From the NCBI GenBank assembly GCA_012270695.1, contig JAAXHV010000479.1, positions 1-7,281 on the forward strand: a DNA stretch of 7,281 nt, given 5' to 3'. Source of the stretch: Gammaproteobacteria bacterium. Lineage in GTDB: Bacteria; Pseudomonadota; Gammaproteobacteria; Eutrophobiales; Eutrophobiaceae. The notes under the pieces were generated by a model. That model saw nothing but the letters and a program-made list of their open reading frames with translations. It was not told the origin of the DNA and searched no databases. The number at the start of each line of letters is the position of its first letter. The first letter of the stretch is position 1. The position numbers and the translations under genes are program-made. This document shows, in pieces, positions 5,315-7,281 of this stretch.

Positions 5315-7281
5315 ATGTTATTTACCCTACAAGAATACCGGGACGCACCGGCAAGTCCCGAGACTCGATACTGCATCGTGTCAAACGCGGATGGCTCGTT
5401 TGCTTCGATAAATAATACGTTCAAGGGGGCGCTGAGCAGTAGCCTTGACGAAGATTGGGTCGAGATCCACGTGCCGGCGGGGAAAGAGTACATCATCAGT
5501 CTGACAGGTGACCCAGGCGGTGTCGCAGACACTGTTTTGAAACTGTTCGATGCAACGGGCAGTCTCATTGCCAGGAATGATGATAAAGACTTTGCCCAGG
5601 GCGAGCTTGATTCAGAGTTGGTCTTTACCCCGCAGGTCAGTGGTAACTACTATATCAGCGCCGGTGCCTATGCTGGCAATCCGTCACAGACCAACGAGGG
5701 TGCTTACACCATCACGATCAGGGAAAGCAGTGTAGGTCCGGCGGATATTATTGATACTGATAAGCCGCATCGGCTCTACGGCACGGAGGCGGGAGACACC
5801 ATCAGGGGCAAGGGCGGTCGCGACTTGATATTTGGTGGCGCCGGTAACGATACGCTCGACGGTGGCGACGGGGATGATGACCTGTACGGCGGGCCGGGCG
5901 CCGATACGCTCATCGGCGGCGCGGGGAAAGACAGAGTCGTTTACACGGTTTCACCCCCGGGCGAGAGTCTGACGATAGACCTTCTCTCAGGCATTGCCCG
6001 GGGCGGTCATGCGGAAGGCGATGTGATTGGTGATGATGTCGAGCATATTGGGGGCGCCATTCATGCCCAAAACACACTGACGGGTAACGAACTGGACAAC
6101 CGGCTCGTGGGGGGACGGTTGATGGACCGTCTATACGGCGGCGACGGCAATGACGAACTCTACGGCGAAGCGGGGAATGATGAGTTGTATGGTGGTGATG
6201 GCGACGACAGGCTGTCAGGCGGGCTGGGCGCCGACACGCTGGTCGGCGGTGAGGGGAACGATACCTTGTGGTACATCCCGTCCCCGACAGGTGTGATAGT
6301 GCGGCTGCATGATATGACTGTGCGGTTTGGTAGTGCAGAAGGCGATATCTTTGGCGAGACGGAGGAGCACAGGTATACGAATAAAGAGGGCGAGGAAGTG
6401 GTGGAGATAGTCCCCGATATCGAGAATATCATCGGCTCTCCTCATGACGACATACTGGCGGGGGACAGCAGGAGGAATAAGCTCTGGGGCGCCGCGGGTG
6501 ACGATATCCTGTACGGCGGGCCGGGGGGTGACGAGGGCAACGCGGACGAGCTGTATGGTGAAAGCGGCAATGATAAGCTGTACGGCGGCATAGGTAACGA
6601 CACCCTTGTTGGCCTGTCCGGTGATGACAAACTCTGGGGCGGCCCGGGCATGGACACCCTTGATGGTGGCTGGGGTGATGATGAACTCTGGGGTGGCCCG
6701 GGGGCGGATATATTTTTTGGAGACTATGGGGATGATACGATTTATGCCGATGAAGAAGATATTGGTTATCATATTGATGGCGGCTTCGGCTACGATATCC
6801 TCTCGTATGAGCATCTGACGGGTTCGGAAGGGGTAACAGTCAACTCATATGATCTTTTTCGGATTGAAAAGGTTATCGGGTCTCCGAATGATGACACCCT
6901 GAGCTGTCGTGGTATGGTTACAATCGTAGAAGGCGGCGCGGGTGCAGATGTGCTGGAAGGCGACTTCAGTTACAATAATGACACCGTATCCTATGCGAGT
7001 TCGGACGACTGGGTCCAGGTGTCGTTGATGGATGACACTGCCACAGGAGGTCATGCTTCCGGCGATACGATATCGTACTTCGAAAACGTGACCGGTTCTA
7101 TGCACAATGACGTGTTGATCGGCAACAACATGGCTAACGTGCTCAGGGGTCTTGCGGGTAATGATGGTCTGCAAGGCGGTAGGGGGGATAATACCTTGGA
7201 GGGAGGCGTCGGTGATGATATCTTCGTATTCAGCCCAGGTGATGCGAGCAGTGAGGATGTCATCGTGGATTTCAATGATGG
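5315..7281 (+). CDS. Second RTX protein with N-terminal PPC-like domain (runs off right edge)
   Basis: Reading from ATG 5315 the frame is open to the right edge, giving 655 residues, incomplete at the C-terminus. Residues 35-136 form a PPC-like beta domain (NNTFKG, LDEDWVEIHVPAG, LKLFDATGSLI, VSGNYYIS) closely related to that of the upstream protein, and both share a PETxY start. Then, without any protease-like domain, RTX repeats begin at about residue 153 (RLYGTEAGDTI, GGAGNDTLDGGDGDDDLYGG). The strand module with HAEGD-like turns occurs at least three times (around 5969, 6295 and 7016), diverged from those of the neighbour. The middle module carries an added charged stretch (around 6353-6415). 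The last visible residues (IFVFSPG...DVIVDFND) begin a C-terminal-type module. No Sec signal is seen. A calcium-folded, type I-secreted surface or matrix protein is the likely role; partner and activity are unknown. Confidence 0.9.
   Translation, partial: MLFTLQEYRDAPASPETRYCIVSNADGSFASINNTFKGALSSSLDEDWVEIHVPAGKEYIISLTGDPGGVADTVLKLFDATGSLIARNDDKDFAQGELDSELVFTPQVSGNYYISAGAYAGNPSQTNEGAYTITIRESSVGPADIIDTDKPHRLYGTEAGDTIRGKGGRDLIFGGAGNDTLDGGDGDDDLYGGPGADTLIGGAGKDRVVYTVSPPGESLTIDLLSGIARGGHAEGDVIGDDVEHIGGAIHAQNTLTGNELDNRLVGGRLMDRLYGGDGNDELYGEAGNDELYGGDGDDRLSGGLGADTLVGGEGNDTLWYIPSPTGVIVRLHDMTVRFGSAEGDIFGETEEHRYTNKEGEEVVEIVPDIENIIGSPHDDILAGDSRRNKLWGAAGDDILYGGPGGDEGNADELYGESGNDKLYGGIGNDTLVGLSGDDKLWGGPGMDTLDGGWGDDELWGGPGADIFFGDYGDDTIYADEEDIGYHIDGGFGYDILSYEHLTGSEGVTVNSYDLFRIEKVIGSPNDDTLSCRGMVTIVEGGAGADVLEGDFSYNNDTVSYASSDDWVQVSLMDDTATGGHASGDTISYFENVTGSMHNDVLIGNNMANVLRGLAGNDGLQGGRGDNTLEGGVGDDIFVFSPGDASSEDVIVDFND

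Noticed and set aside
6160..6814. Minus-strand open frames of 90 and 199 residues in the second RTX gene
   Set aside because: They lie in two frames opposite an uninterrupted RTX coding frame. Their periodic composition is the shadow of the nonapeptides.

Overview
The window looks like a piece of chromosome from a Gram-negative, probably marine proteobacterium. The evidence is two lipoproteins with typical lipoboxes, a PAS-type arylsulfatase, and long acidic, glycine/aspartate-rich RTX proteins of the kind exported by type I secretion. No taxonomic marker is present, so this placement is an inference.

Layout. On the minus strand, 601 down to the left edge, is the N-terminal 200 residues of a lipoprotein arylsulfatase with an intact formylglycine motif. 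A non-coding stretch of about 340 bases (602-941) separates it from a plus-strand cluster. The right part of this stretch (760-909) can fold into a branched RNA closed by a perfect 8-bp stem, with alternative pairings, and a candidate extended -10 promoter lies just upstream. The plus-strand cluster is: a 127-residue lipoprotein (942-1325); 11 bases later a 1305-residue multidomain RTX protein (1337-5254); and 60 bases later, after a strong ribosome binding site, a second RTX protein (5315 to beyond the right edge, at least 655 residues). Close spacing and the absence of any visible terminator suggest one operon.

The main discovery candidate is the 1305-residue protein. It has the layout of a serralysin (peptidase M10B): a PPC-like domain, a metzincin-like domain, the conserved helix before the beta-roll, then RTX repeats. 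However, the zinc site HExxHxxGxxH reads REIGEALGLNS, and the Met-turn tyrosine is Asn. All four expected zinc ligands are gone while the surrounding fold signatures remain, so it appears to be a secreted pseudoprotease. Its C-terminal half has grown by internal duplication: four copies of a type-I-secretion-like C-terminal module, three tandem 70-residue units, and a block duplicated at a distance of 1683 bp.

The second RTX protein shares the N-terminal PPC-like region and the RTX module but has no protease-like domain at all. The pair therefore looks like two steps in the loss of a protease and its conversion into a calcium-dependent surface or matrix protein. The lipoprotein and the divergent sulfatase may act at the same cell surface, but that link rests only on proximity.
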